Shown here: positions 14,201 to 24,827 of the stretch, piece after piece | Layout of the letters: the number at the start of each line of letters is the position of its first letter | How positions within the stretch are numbered: position 1 is the first letter of the stretch | Assembly (NCBI GenBank): GCA_037074705.1 | Contig: CM073591.1 | Location: 83,680,032-83,744,031, forward strand | Source: Zhengitettix transpicula | Lineage: Eukaryota; Arthropoda; Insecta; Orthoptera; Tetrigidae | Direction of reading: 5' to 3' | DNA: 64,000 nt | Notes under the pieces: generated by a model | What the model saw: only the letters and a program-made list of their open reading frames with translations | What the model was told of the DNA's origin: nothing | Database searches by the model: none | Made by a program: the position numbers and the translations under genes

Positions 14201-14476
14201 ACAAAGCATGTTGTCTCCACAGGAACCAAATCTGAGGTGATCCGAGGGGACAATGGTCCTGTTGAAGCACTTCTCACCCTCCCGAAGACCGCAAACGCCC
14301 TGGGCACAGCATCCGCACGCGTCGGCCACCAGCCCCACGGAGCACTCGGCCTCCGACTTGGGACACTTGGTCTCGTCGCAGTCGGGACAATCATGGTGGT
14401 GCCTCAGCAGGTGAACGTGAGGCGTCGCGCCGACCAACGTCACGACCGCCAGGAGCGTCAGGGCAGCCGTGTGCAT
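5275..14476 (-). CDS. Secreted IGFBP-Kazal-Ig protein (IGFBP7 / IGFBP-rP1-like), complete, four exons
   Basis: Four minus-strand exons join in frame: 14476-14174 (303 nt), 9434-9278 (157), 5786-5643 (144) and 5447-5275 (173). That is 777 nt, or 258 residues. All introns are GT-AG; phases are 0, 1 and 1. Exon 1 gives a signal peptide (MHTAALTLLAVVTLVGA) and a cysteine-rich IGFBP N-terminal domain with the hallmark ACGCCAQGVC. Exon 2 gives a Kazal domain (residues about 102-153) with VCGSNNRTYDSICQLNAEAA and WGPC. Exons 3 and 4 give one I-set Ig domain with C176, W188 and DAGTYTC ending at C239. This order is that of vertebrate IGFBP7 and arthropod IGFBP-related or insulin-like-peptide binding proteins, which bind insulin/IGF-type ligands outside the cell. 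The start at 14476 is preferred over an in-frame ATG at 14527 because it begins the signal peptide and lies below a TATA-like box. Family assignment is strong; the ligand is inference. Confidence 0.93.
6060..6175 (-). mobile_element. tRNA-derived SINE, minus copy of an inverted pair
   Basis: On the minus strand an A-box-like GGCTCAATGGTTAGAGCAC and a B-box-like GGTTCAATTCC are spaced as in a tRNA. They are followed by a CGGCCGAGAT...CCATCCTGAT tail. The same tail follows the plus-strand copy at 6385-6500. The copy lies in intron 2 of the IGFBP-Kazal-Ig gene. Confidence 0.75.
6385..6500 (+). mobile_element. tRNA-derived SINE, plus copy of an inverted pair
   Basis: It carries an A-box-like TGGTTAGAGCGC and a B-box-like GGTTCAGTTCC, then CGGTCGAGAT...CCATCCTGAT. 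It is homologous to the minus copy at 6060-6175 and points the opposite way about 210 bases away. No aminoacyl-tRNA fold is intact, so it is a SINE rather than a tRNA gene. Confidence 0.75.
6600..7470 (+). repeat. Tandemly duplicated GC-richer repeat, two units
   Basis: Two directly repeated units, about 6610-6970 and 7030-7460, share long blocks: the CTTTGGGATGCC/CTTTGGAGATGCC start, ACCTACC...GATGCAGGTTTTC, a GGGTAGGATCCTTAAA-type block, GGCTACCTTCC, and CATCCCCCCTTTCA...GTGGATTACCC. A third diverged copy lies on the minus strand at 17650-18190. Its GC content is above that of the surroundings. Open frames crossing it on both strands overlap and are not convincing proteins. The repeat class was not recognised. 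Confidence 0.7.
7565..8916 (+). mobile_element. LTR insertion A (solo LTR with extra primer-site tail)
   Basis: The element starts TGTAATGCC and is flanked by ATAT (7561-7564 and 8917-8920), a 4-bp target duplication inside TA-rich DNA. The LTR proper ends ATTACA at 8856-8861. It is followed by TTTTGGCTACCACAACGTG and GGGC, the layout of a tRNA primer-binding site next to an LTR. After 55 bases a second ATTACA (8911-8916) ends the insertion. A polyadenylation-type AATAAA and the block ATCAAACCCAGTAAAGACC are shared with insertion B at 37600-38993. No gag or pol follows. It lies in intron 2 of the IGFBP-Kazal-Ig gene. Gypsy class is inferred from the ATAT target and PBS. Confidence 0.8.
9435..11890. 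other. Intron 1 of the IGFBP-Kazal-Ig gene, distal part
   Basis: This is AT-rich intron sequence without a recognised element. A 68-codon frame at 11158-11364 (minus) and an 88-codon frame at 10745-11011 (plus) show no family signature. The stretch at 8921-9277, on the other side of the Kazal exon, is similar. Confidence 0.5.
11895..12150 (-). mobile_element. tRNA-derived SINE, second family
   Basis: On the minus strand a tRNA-like head contains the perfect B-box GTTCGAATCCC (near 12090) and an A-box-like TAGCCGAGCTGCTG upstream. A unique body follows, then a simple tail of GATGATGATAATAATAATAA near 11900-11925. That is the architecture of a SINE with a microsatellite tail. It sits in intron 1 of the IGFBP-Kazal-Ig gene and differs in body from the inverted SINE pair at 6.1-6.5 kb. 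Confidence 0.6.
12150..14173. other. Intron 1 of the IGFBP-Kazal-Ig gene, proximal part
   Basis: No second gene is supported. The longest frame, 132 codons at 13316-13714 on the plus strand, starts without context, shows no domain and has no splice or promoter support. Confidence 0.5.
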
Positions 14477-14524
14477 GGCTAAGCTGGGAAATACGGTTGT
14501 TGCAGTTCCGAATGGCACATGCGC

Positions 14525-14552
14525 CATAAATACTCGACTCTCCCTGACGTCA
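14525..14552 (-). promoter_or_regulatory. Core promoter of the IGFBP-Kazal-Ig gene: TATA-like box with adjacent full CRE
   Basis: Reading the minus strand, a TATTTATG box lies at 14532-14525, about 50 bases above the preferred ATG at 14476. A perfect palindromic TGACGTCA (full cAMP-response element, CREB/ATF/CRTC type site) lies at 14545-14552, about 13 bases further upstream. The spacing would place transcription start near 14500, below the alternative ATG at 14527. The motifs are seen directly; activity is inference. Confidence 0.5.
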
Positions 14553-14599
14553 CGGGCCAGCTGGAGGATGGGAGGGGGAATGCGCTGCTCGACGCGTCG

Positions 14600-16160
14600 C
14601 GCAGTAAAAAAAAAATAGGATCGAGGGAACTTCCTGTATCGTGAAAAAATCTGTTACTTAATTATTTCAACTTGTAACTGGCCACATATTTCTTTTCTTC
14701 TAGAATTCGCTATGTAGGGCGTGATTTATTAGTGGTATCTCCAATAAATACATTTTGTTTAGGAAGATCAATTATGAATCGATTACAATGTTAAATTAAA
14801 TATTTAAAAATTCAATTAATGTAATTATTTGCAATTAATATGGAATTAAATTAACAATTTTAATCCGAAATTATAACTTAGTAATTAGTGTAAATTGGTC
14901 ATTCGTCAAAATAAATTTATAAATTTTTAAAATTTACAATAAATTAAAGTGCATTCATCCATTAATTTAGAGACCTCTTCAGATGTATATTATAAAATAA
15001 TTTTAAATATTTTTTAAAAAACAATTTAACAGAAAAATGTCATACTCTATCAACTACATCGATATTTTAATTGTTTAATAATATTCATCTGAAGCTATCC
15101 CTAAACTAAGGTATGAAAAGTTATGTATTTTAGATTATAGTAAATGTTAATGTTTTATAAATAAATTCTGACTTACAGCCAATTTCCACTAATTATATTT
15201 AATACAAGTCATTTAAAATTCAATTTTTAATTATAATTCGAAATATAAATAATATCAATGATTCAATTTGTAGAGCTAATCGGTTCTCATTTGAGTCGCA
15301 TAAACTAAAGTGCGCGAAATAGGATTCATGTGGACGTTCAAACAAACATTACTGCTGAATATATATGATGTCCTACATGTGTCGTAGGATGTTCTTGATG
15401 ATCTCAGCATCTCCGACAGCAACAGCTGCGATCTCGTTCTCGCACTTTCCCGCAAATTAGTTCCTTTGTTTACAGACCCTTAAAAATCCCTTTGCCTTTC
15501 ATTTTCAGTTAGTTTTTAGTGTCGTTTTTGATACTGGAAACTTAAATCAGTCGTTTTTATATAAATATTAACACTTGGAGGATAGTTTTTTCAGGGGGTC
15601 ATGATGGTTCTCTTGTCAAACCGATTTTACTTATATTACTTATTTGTTAGATTAATTAAATAGTGGAAAATAAATATTAGTTTATTTGAATAGTGGCTCT
15701 GTACCACAAGTACCAACTTTCTAATTTGCTCTCATATATGCGAGCTGAGCTTTTCCACAACTTATATATGCTAATGAATCGCAATGATACTTTGCATCGT
15801 TAGCCGGAAAGTGTTACAGATGTAAATTCCTTTGATCTTCAATTCACGTATTGTGGATGCGTGATTGGCAATCTCGCGGTTTGTATAAATATTTCTTCAT
15901 TGTTCGTAAGTTAAGTGATCGATAGCTACTAACAAGATAACCACTGTTTGGCAAGTTTGCAATCGACACCATCAAGCAGTCTTCCCCTAGTGTAATGAAT
16001 ACCTAATGTCAGAAGTTGTATTAGCAAGCATTCATGCATCGAAAATTTCACTTAGACTTATAAACTTCAAACATTACATTTACGTTAAATACATTAAAGA
16101 CTACACTTATATAACAAATACTTTTTTTAAAAATTAGGTATTTTTCTGACATATAATTAA
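14600..16160. other. AT-rich intergenic sequence
   Basis: Mostly AT-rich DNA without recognised features. A short coding-like island on the minus strand near 15455-15373 reads CENEIAAVAVGDAEIIKN and ends in TAG. It has no identified partner exon and is not called as a gene. Confidence 0.45.
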
Positions 16161-16162
16161 AT

Positions 16163-16585
16163 AAATGAGGTAGCCAATAAGTCAGAAAAATTAAATATAA
16201 TCTATATTACAAACCAAAAGTTTCAATTCGTCTTTGGGACTTCATCAGGTGGTAGAAAGTTTAAAAAAATTCTACATCTTCTTCATGTAAAATTTGGATT
16301 ATTTGTATCACAATAAAAATAAGATGTTGCTTGTGGATAAAAATATTTTTTTTGTCTTAGTTACAGGCCGATAGTTTCCAATGACTACACAGATCAAACC
16401 TTCAACTAACGTTTTAAGAAATTGTAACATTTTTATGAGTACATTTTAGTCCATATGAACAACCTCTCTAAAAGTTTGTACTATCAAGACTATAACCAGA
16501 TGAAGGCTAGAAGACGAGATGAAACTTTGTGTTTGTAATATAGATTAGTCTATACTTACTTTTACTGACTTATTGCCATTCATTT
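16163..16585. mobile_element. MITE with about 85-bp terminal inverted repeats
   Basis: The left end (16163-16250) and the reverse complement of the right end (16490-16585) both read AAATGA, a GCCAATAAGTCAG-like block, then TAATCTATATTACAAAC, AAGTTTCA, CGTCTT and the sequence opposite CATCAGG/CATCTGG. About 240 bases of non-coding DNA separate the arms. Size and structure fit a non-autonomous DNA transposon. The target duplication is not clear. Confidence 0.75.
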
Positions 16586-16589
16586 TAAT

Positions 16590-17640
16590 TTCCGTAACTG
16601 TTTAATATTTTTGTATAATTTTGATCTATCCTAATTCAGGAATTTCGTTGAATGCCTTTAGAGGAACATTGGATCGGACGAATTTACAACGCACTTTCCT
16701 GATACTTTCCCGACGATGCGAATGTATGTTGTGTTAATGTAAATACTACGTTTTGGTGTTTAATCAGAGCCTTCATTTAAAGATATGAAAAGTAAATTTC
16801 AGAAATTAAAATTAAATTAACCACATATTAAGAGAGAGTGTAAGTAAAACTACTTTTTCTTCAAGAGATCACTGTAAATTTTGTTAATATTTTAATAAAA
16901 AAAAGACTGAATTAACTTTAAATGAGGCTAATTATTTTCATATGCTGACTAGGATTTCTATTACTGTTTCTTAACAATACGTCTTCTCGTAATTATATTT
17001 CTCAATCTCTCCGAGTAACCCGTCCCACCCTTAGAAGAGATGGAGGTCATCTGTCTGAGTACCGCACTTGAAAATCATATTGATTACGGTAGGAAAATAA
17101 TCATTAGGATTTCTTGTTCTGAAACATCTGATGATGAAGATGGTGGTTCTGAGGACGGTGATGAAAATTTCTCGTAGTTCGATATGAAATGGCATTGGCT
17201 ATTTGCGTTCCTTTGGAAAGTATCCTTTTGACACCGCACAGTGGAAAACCAAAATTAAACTTAATTAATCGCGTTCGTCCCGCGTATGTTATTTTACGTA
17301 ATATTAAAGTTACCCAGATTTAAAACGAAAAATAGGAAAAACATGGAACTGCAAATGTAAGTCTCGTAAACACGTCGAGAACTTGTCTCACAGCAGACGA
17401 TATAAGATAATGGGAAAGGCTACATATGAGGCTCTTAAAATCTCGGTCCGCTGTATCAGCTGGTCACTGGTTCATGCCTCGTCAATCTCTGGTTCCTGGC
17501 ACCAAAAATGCTTGTCCGACAAGGATCTCTGACTTACGCGTTTCCTCGCATTTCACAGTCTTAAAAAAATACACCCATCTCACAGCGATTTAAAAATATA
17601 AAATATTTTGGCCCGTTACAATCTTCCCTGCGGTCGTTAT
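16590..17640. other. Intergenic, nothing recognised
   Basis: No exon or repeat family was identified here. An acidic coding-like phrase near 17130-17175 (aspartate and glutamate codons) is short and ends quickly at a stop. Confidence 0.4.
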
Positions 17641-17649
17641 TGTCCATTT

Positions 17650-18190
17650 AGCGTCCTTTGCTGCCTATCGATTTACAGAACGTCATTGACCCTGACCTGC
17701 ACATATAAAACTGAGTTTCTTTTAAAGAGATAGGCTCCATGACGGTTATCTCGTTGATCGTTATGCCGTTTAATAGAATAGGAAGGGATGGAATGGATAC
17801 CAAGGTAACTAAAGGCTGACCAGAGCCTCCAGGCTGTAGTTTAAGGATCATACCCAGCATTCACCTAAAAGGGAAACCTTAGAGATACCTGCGTCCGATA
17901 GGTCGGGCTCTTGGTACTTGTCCCACGCCCTTTCGATAACAGGAGATCAATATAAGATGTAGGGAGACAACTTTCCGGACTCCATGCTTCAACCAGATTT
18001 GTGGGGGGTGGGGAGGCTGCTGGTCTAGTGGCCTAATGAGAAAAGGGAACAAATCACCATATGCCCAACGCTGCGACTCCGGAACTTGCACCTTTCAAAG
18101 ACCGTCTTGGTTATAACCTTTGGGCAGAAAAATTCCAAACCAGAAACATCCGATCTGGGTTTACCTTCCTCATTTTCCGGCTCGAGACTT
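17650..18190 (-). repeat. Third copy of the 6.6-7.5 kb repeat family
   Basis: On the minus strand this stretch contains GTTCCGGAGTCGCAG, a match to GAAAGGGCGTGG, CCCGACCTA...GACGCAGGT, and GAATGCTGGGTATGATCCTT in the same order as the units at 6600-7470. Divergence is moderate. Open frames at 17648-18091 in this region are not identifiable proteins. Confidence 0.65.
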
Positions 18191-18299
18191 TGCACCAATG
18201 ACTACGTGATACCAGACCGTGAACCCTTTTATACACACACCAAATTACCCTTTCCATTTGCAGTAATTGTCACTATGACCGGCTAATATTTCATATATT

Positions 18300-18836
18300 A
18301 TTTCTTATAAGAGTACAAAAACCTCCAGAGCTTTTACTTGTTTTACTGTATATGTATATATATTCTTATAAGCTAAAAAATTAAGACCAGCTGCTTAATA
18401 CCGTGTTGGGCCTTGAAAGCAACACAGCGGCGATTATGAAGGTATTGAGTAGTTAATGCCTTGACATGTTTCCAGATGTCTACGCACAGGTCACACAGTT
18501 CCGGGCCGGGAAGGTGTGTGTGCGGAACTAGCATCCCGGATGTGTTCCATCGGGCTAAGATTGGGCGAAGACATTAGCGTAAGTTCACTGTATGGTCTTC
18601 AAACCACTGTAGGGCGATTATGAGAATCGCCACTCTGGAGCTAAGTATCACTCGTAAAAGTATATAATGTCAATGATTTCCCCATATTGGACAATTATTC
18701 CCTATAATGATTCCTCATTCGCTTCTTCCACGTTTTCACACATTGCTTACAGCGTTACTTAACTTTAACGTCACATGGGGGCATTCAATCGAGGTGGGCA
18801 ATCGTCATATTTTGGCTCATCATTTTATATATATAT
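18300..18836. other. Probable transposon debris of unknown class
   Basis: GC-richer sequence around 18400-18640, starting ACCGTGTTGGGCC, looks like part of a repeat. No ends, coding region or second copy could be found in the window. Confidence 0.35.
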
Positions 18837-20275
18837 TGTAATATACACAATGATAGTATTAATATAATTTTTTAAATTGTTTAAGTGTAAAGTTTTTTGC
18901 ATAAGATAAAGGCCATATAATTGAGAGAATATTCGAACAGTCACAATGTACCGTGAGAAAAGTGAATCTAGAGTATTCCCAGATATTTTTTTGTATTGTT
19001 TGGTGGCCAGCGGCGGCAAGTAGGTCCAATGGTGATGATTCGATATCGTGTGAGAGATCGGGCTCTCAATTTCTCGTTACTAGATAGCGTAATGCAAGTG
19101 GAACGGAGTGACTTTGGTCAGTAAAAATTAACAGTCTGTCGGTGTTCGAGGGGGAGAGATGTCGCCATGTGCCAATTAAGTTCGCGGTCGGACAAGAGGT
19201 ATTGAAGTGTTGAAAAGTAAACTTATAAGGTATTTTAAAAAGTTTAAAAAGCATCGTTGGACTAAGAAAGAAACATTATTCGGCGAAGTTGTGTGATTTT
19301 GAGATTTCGGCAGCAGATAAATCTGCTATTTTTGTTTGATTTGGAATTTGTACATTTAATAGACTGCTGCCGACTGCCAAAGTATTTTCTCATCTGACCA
19401 TTATTTTGATCACGATAACACATACCGGTGTCCACTGTAATATCTGGGGCATTGAACATATTATTGCCGATCTTGGTCGTGAAATAACTGGCGTCCGTGG
19501 TTGAAGCATCTTGTATCTGTTATCTGGTGCTCTAAAAGGATTTAATTGGGTATGTTGTGAAAGTAACATTGCAATTATATGGCCAATTTTCGGAATTAAA
19601 AGTTTTCATTTGCTTAATTTCATTTGTTAAATTTGTTGTTTCAGTAAATTCAGTGGAAGTGAAATTGAAGATCGCTCAAAATTGGTATGTAAAGTATTAT
19701 TTTAAATAATATATCTTGTAAACATTGCATAATCGTCAAATTTTGAATTCATTATTATTTGTTTGTATTTTTGGGGATATTACTATAAATTTAATTCAAA
19801 ACTTTTTCTTTTGTATTACATTTCAATTCCATACTTTTCTGAGGCCCGATAAAAGGCCCTAGGATAAAAATATGAGTCTCGTTTAAATTAATAGAATTAT
19901 TATGTAAATTTATATATAAAATTAATTTTTCTGATTTAAATAAATACTTTAAATATTATATTAATTGAATCTCTAATTCAGCATTTAAAACCTGTCTCTA
20001 AATGTTAATAATTCCTGTTAAAATTAATTAATTTGGAAATTTCATTACTTTGATTTAAGTTGATTAAAGTAAATATTTATTTAAATAATCATCAATTGAA
20101 AAATAAAGTAGAATTTAAATTTCTTTAAATAATTCAAAGGTATTACATTAAATTCTTTTTAAAAGTTAAATACAGGAAATAATTAAATATAATGAAGTTG
20201 GTTATTACAATAATTGGCTCTGATACGTGCGCAAATTAAATTTGTTTAAATAAAAAATACAAATTGCATATTACA
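18837..20275 (+). mobile_element. LTR insertion F (solo LTR with extra primer-site tail)
   Basis: The insertion starts TGTAATATAC at 18837. Its LTR proper ends ATTACA at 20204-20209. ATAATTGGCTCTGATACGTG and GCGCAAATTAAA follow, matching the primer-site stretch of insertion A. A second ATTACA at 20270-20275 ends the insertion. ATAT lies on both sides (18833-18836 and 20276-20279). A CCCGATAAAAGGCCC block near 19846 corresponds to the CCCAGTAAAGACC block of insertion A. It is more diverged than A and B, and no internal retrotransposon genes are present. Confidence 0.72.
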
Positions 20276-20772
20276 ATATGTATATATATATATATATATA
20301 TATGCAAATAATAAAAGTAATAATATAATACAATTATATAAAAAGAATAAAAATTTGTCATCACGCAAACAGTCTGATCGAGTGCTAGAAACGATCTTTA
20401 TACAGTTATACGCATAAAGCATTTATTTATTCAAATTCTAATACGCCTTTTGTCTTCTAGTGAGAGTTCACTTTCTCGCATTTATTCTATTAACTTACGC
20501 CATCCTTTTCGGAAATTAATTATGGCCACAGTATGTATTATTTATGATTGAATAATGTGACAGCTTAAGAAGATCTCCGTATTTGTTTTGCCAGAAATTA
20601 AATGTCTGGAGATGTAATGAAGTTTTATCTATCTTCGACTTGGGTCTGTCCGTTGTTCTAATAATAGCTAACGAAGAAACACAGTTCTGCGTCGAATCAG
20701 ACCGCTAATCGACAAATTTTAAAGAAGATAAAACTAAAAATGGGGCTTATATATATATATATATATATATAT

Positions 20773-21762
20773 TGTAATGATAATTAAGTTAGGGTTAATT
20801 AAAAGAATTAATAAATTATCAAAAGAAGGGTTCCTAAAAAGAATAGATTATCAAAATTTAACAAATAAAATAATTTGTTATTTTATTCACTTGTGGCTCC
20901 CAAAACTAAAACAAATACAATCAAATTAAGATCTCTTCTCTCAGGGTCACAACTGGGTTTGATAATTAACAGAAAAGTGATTTATAAACTGATTAACAAT
21001 TCAAACATAAAAATTCACCTAAAGTAATATGACGATAAATGAGATGAAAGAAAGCTAACGAACGAAATCTGACTATTGCCTTTCTAATTATCGTTCACAA
21101 ATTTATATAGGTTTTGTTACTCACGTACTGTCCGTCTGGTACCAGCTCTTTCTTTTGTAGCTTCAAAATTACACTAAAAATGCAAATTTTTACACTAATT
21201 CTAACTTCCTTGCAGATTTTACACACACGCTGTCGAAGTGCACGTCCTCAACTATCAGGAACCTCGGTTGTTGTCTCCCCTTTCTGGTCAGCTAGCCTTT
21301 GTCGGATCTCTCAATGCGAAGATTGTTCAATTTGTGAAGCAAACTCCTGCTTCCATATAGGAACTCATGACTTGTAGTTTATGTTTGCAGACTTTACTTA
21401 TCATATGCAGAGTCCAGACTTTAACTTCTTTCTTCTCGTCGTAGATTTTAGGCTTTTTGTCTCTCCTTGCTCGACCCAGGCTCAGTGTAGAACCTTACTG
21501 TTTTATTTCTCTTTGTGGACCGAACTGCCACGTATCTCGGCGAAGACTTTTTTTTACTGTTTCATCCTCTCTCGACCCAGGCTCCGTACTGACTCAATTT
21601 TCCCCGCGCGCGCATTCTCCATTTCAACAAAGAAAAAGAACTCGCCGCCATTGTTGTCTATGTATGAGCTATCATGCCGCTAGAATTCAATTTATTCGCT
21701 ACAATTCAAATTATACCTCATCAATTTAATGGCCTAATTAATTATGCTATAAAATATATACA
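20773..21762 (-). mobile_element. LTR insertion C (minus orientation)
   Basis: The plus-strand start TGTAATGATAATT follows a (TA)n run and corresponds to the ATTACA 3' terminus of an LTR read on the minus strand. The block CTCAGGGTCAC...GGGTTTGAT (20940-20965) is the inverse of the shared ATCAAACCCAG...GACCCTGAG block. Near 20890-20905 the minus strand reads TTTTGGGAGCCACAAGTG, resembling the primer-site stretch of insertion A, so this copy too has a tail (about 130 bases). The far end is uncertain. Several overlapping frames between 21114 and 21729 are LTR shadows. Confidence 0.62.
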
Positions 21763-21769
21763 TTTATAC

Positions 21770-23418
21770 GCATTTGTACAGCTTTGCTCTGGAGAACATT
21801 TTTAGTTCTGTTAATTTTGGCTGACTTGTTCCGGGCTAACTTACCAGAACAGTCGCCAGTTAATCCGGGTACGAAAAATAACAATGAAGATAAAAATTAG
21901 CATGGTCAGTGTCATGAAAACATGCAGGTGGGATACTGCGGCATGCTAAAACACGAATAAATTAGAAACTCGAGGGCCGCAGTGATAGAAACCTAAAGAA
22001 AGAGGGCTTTGAAGTATGACTATTGCCTCTCTGAGTTGTCAAAAGGAGGTAAAGGAAATTATTGATGCATTGGGAGGTTAGGTAGAGAAAAATGGTGGGA
22101 GACAGTTAAATATGATCCGACAAATTGATTAATACAATTAAAGTTGACGGGGAGAAAAGGGGTTTCAGTTGATACGTATAAAATGTTAAACGGCGGACGT
22201 GGGTGAAAACCTCATAACTGGTACACCAAAACCACCGACTGCGATTTATGCGCCACAGAAAGCAGGAAACCATCCTTGGAACACCAACCACAAATAGGAT
22301 TAGAGACAAATCATCATCACGGGACAGGTTTTAATTTATACATACCGCAGTTTATTTTATTGGCGTTGGGATTGATGAAAAATTTTGTCGCTGTTCAAAA
22401 TAGTAACCCACCCAATTCACAACATAGGATTGATTCAGGTTTTAAAATACTACTAACATTAATAGCTTTTATTCTGCAATTATTATGAGCTACTGTTGTA
22501 AATATATAGAAGATAAAATTAGTTCCATCAAAATAAGGCCAACTTTTTATCTAGTTGATTTTGTTATTGATATATTTATTAATTAAACAAATTATTTCAA
22601 AACTTATAAGCAGTGCGAAATGCTTTGAATCAAGTCCAGTTCTAAAGCTATGAAATTAGGATATTAAAAATCTGGACAGGACCGGAATCAGACCCAGGCG
22701 ATCGCTTAGTACAATTATTTTTAAATTTATTTTTATCCTCCAACATATAAGACCGTTTTCGTACTTAAAACTTAATTACGATGCTATGAAGGCAATCTGG
22801 TTGGTACAACCCAGCTAATTATTCGAGCAAATGATTATGATCGCTTCCAGGAAGAGCGCGGCCAGCGGTATAGCCATTTTTTCGACCTACGTTTGTTCGC
22901 AGTTTAACTGTAACTTCTTTCTTCTAGCATCTGGCCTCATACGAAATACTATCTGGCTACAGAAACGGATTAGTGTCCGCAGATCCCTGGAATAACTTTC
23001 AAAGACAAGCCTTGTGTTGCCGGTAATTGTGGTTTCCACAGAATTTTGTTTCGGAAGAAACGTTGACCTAATTTACGAAGAAAAAAGAGTAGAAGTCAGA
23101 ATTTTCTTCAACTCTGGCAATATTTTGAAATGTACGCTTAATTTTGAAATAATGTATTTTTTAATAAAATTGAAAGTATAGAAAATATTATCTATTGACC
23201 TTCCTCTCTTATGAGGCACGCGTTTAAAAGCACGAAATTTATATGAGTGTGGCACGCTTAAAAACTATTGACGATCTAAGTTATATTTACAGTAGGAAAA
23301 TGACGTATGTATATATTAAGAAGCAATGTCAGAGGACAGAATGTCTCACTTTTTGGTGGAAAGAATGAACCGATTTTGGCGTTGGAGAAGAATTTTATTT
23401 CACTAAAACACACTCTTA
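21770..23418. other. Intergenic, mixed repeat debris
   Basis: No host exon was recognised. A B-box-like stretch near 22690-22700 (minus GTCTGATTCC) might be a SINE fragment. GC-richer sequence at 22790-23060 has no identifiable class. Confidence 0.4.
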
Positions 23419-23426
23419 GGTTAGAT

Positions 23427-24827
23427 CGGTGTTTCCAAACGTGGGTCGCACGCCCCACTGGAGGGCAATTGGAAAATGAACTCGTCTAGAGTTTAAAACT
23501 AACCGAATGCTAAAATTTAACTTGAACAAAAGGAAACATTGTTGGTATCACAATTTGAAATAAGCATTCATTAAGTGCTGTATTTTCTATAGAGCTACAC
23601 GTGAAAGTTTGGAGTAATGTAAACAACAATTTACCCTGAGAGTGTTGTTTATTATATCTAGAGAAGGAATAGTACGTACTATTGAGGATTGCTATGGCAT
23701 GTGAAATTTGCAAACAAAGTTGATATCTATCGAGAAATCCGCGTGATAAATGAAATAGAAACTTAATTTCCTACTACAGCTCGAATGTGCGTCGTGTCTG
23801 TACATTTGGATAAGTTTCGCGATCTCAGACTAAAATAAATAGTTACTTTGTTTGTGCATAGAATTATTATTAATGAAGAACTGTGATACATTGATAGTGA
23901 TTTGAAAAATGAGAAACATTAGGCTATGTTTATTGCTCATCTTGCAACTGCCAATCATACTCTTGAGGCTAGTTATGAAATTCCTTTACATATTACTAAA
24001 TCTGGGAAAAACCATATTATAGGAGAGAATTTAATCAAACCATAATATAAAAATTTACTAAAACAGTTCTGAAAATAGATGACAAAGACACCAAATCTAT
24101 ACATTTCAGTAACAGCAATACTGTTACCAGAAAAATAGATTAAATGAGCGAAGACTGAAATAAAACATATCAGAAGGCTGGAAACGAGAAAATTCTCACA
24201 GTGAAAATTGATGCATCAACTTTGAGAGACAGCGAAGCTGTACTGATAACTTACGTTATGGTAAAGGTTATTTTGCTGGATAAATATATATTTCGCTTGT
24301 TCTTAATGACGTACTAAAATCAGTTATAGGCTAAAGTGTGTCAATGTTATTAAAGTTAATGCAAAATGTTAGCATCTCTTCAAGTTATTTAGAGTAACTT
24401 TTATTTCACACTGAAATAAGATAGGTCTCGAAAGAAAACCGTTTGAAAAGATTTATAGAACTATTTGGTACTATTAGTGACCTGAAATAAACATCTATTA
24501 ACGATCGATGGTAAAGCATTTGTGATTTATTTAGCCGATATATATGAAATATAAATATATTAATTAATTCAATAATATGGAAAGCTTAACTAAAAATTAG
24601 GCATAAGGCCATGTTAAGCTACTGAGGAATCGAACCCTGGTCCTTCCGCTTACCGCTTCCTAAAACCCAAGTCTTGATCCTGAAAAAGTTCTAATTATGT
24701 TTCATTTAGGGAAAAATAAATTAAAAAAAAAAGGATTTTTTCCTATTTCGGGGGGCAGGGGGCGGGAGAGATCAGAATTTTAAGAAGACTTACGTGGGGC
24801 TTGGTAAGAAAATCGTTGGGAACACTG
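23427..24827 (+). mobile_element. hAT DNA transposon, degenerate, with 8-bp target duplication
   Basis: The left end reads CGGTGTTTCCAAACGTGGGT. The right end, reverse-complemented, reads CAGTGTTCCCAACG, matching typical hAT termini. The flanks are GGTTAGAT (23419-23426) and GGCTAGAT (24828-24835), an 8-bp target duplication with one difference, as expected for hAT. The inside is decayed (see the transposase relic at 23925-24330). A B-box GGTTCGATTCC on the minus strand near 24630 may be a nested SINE head. Confidence 0.82.
23925..24330 (+). pseudogene. ZBED5-like hAT transposase relic
   Basis: In broken frames the plus strand reads FIAHLATANHTLEASYEIPL, then KSGKNHIIGENLIKP, and further on a block resembling the LDESTD catalytic region (LDASTLRDSEAVLITYV). 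This is the central part of hAT transposases of the ZBED5/ZMYM group. Stops and frameshifts make it non-functional. The N-terminal zinc finger and the C-terminal dimerisation domain are not visible. Confidence 0.75.

Noticed and set aside
14477..14527. Upstream in-frame ATG for the IGFBP-like protein
   Set aside because: It would put 17 polar-to-mixed residues before the signal peptide and lies above the expected transcription start implied by the TATA-like box.
21114..21729. Three overlapping open frames of 87-100 codons
   Set aside because: They lie within LTR insertion C and overlap each other in different frames.
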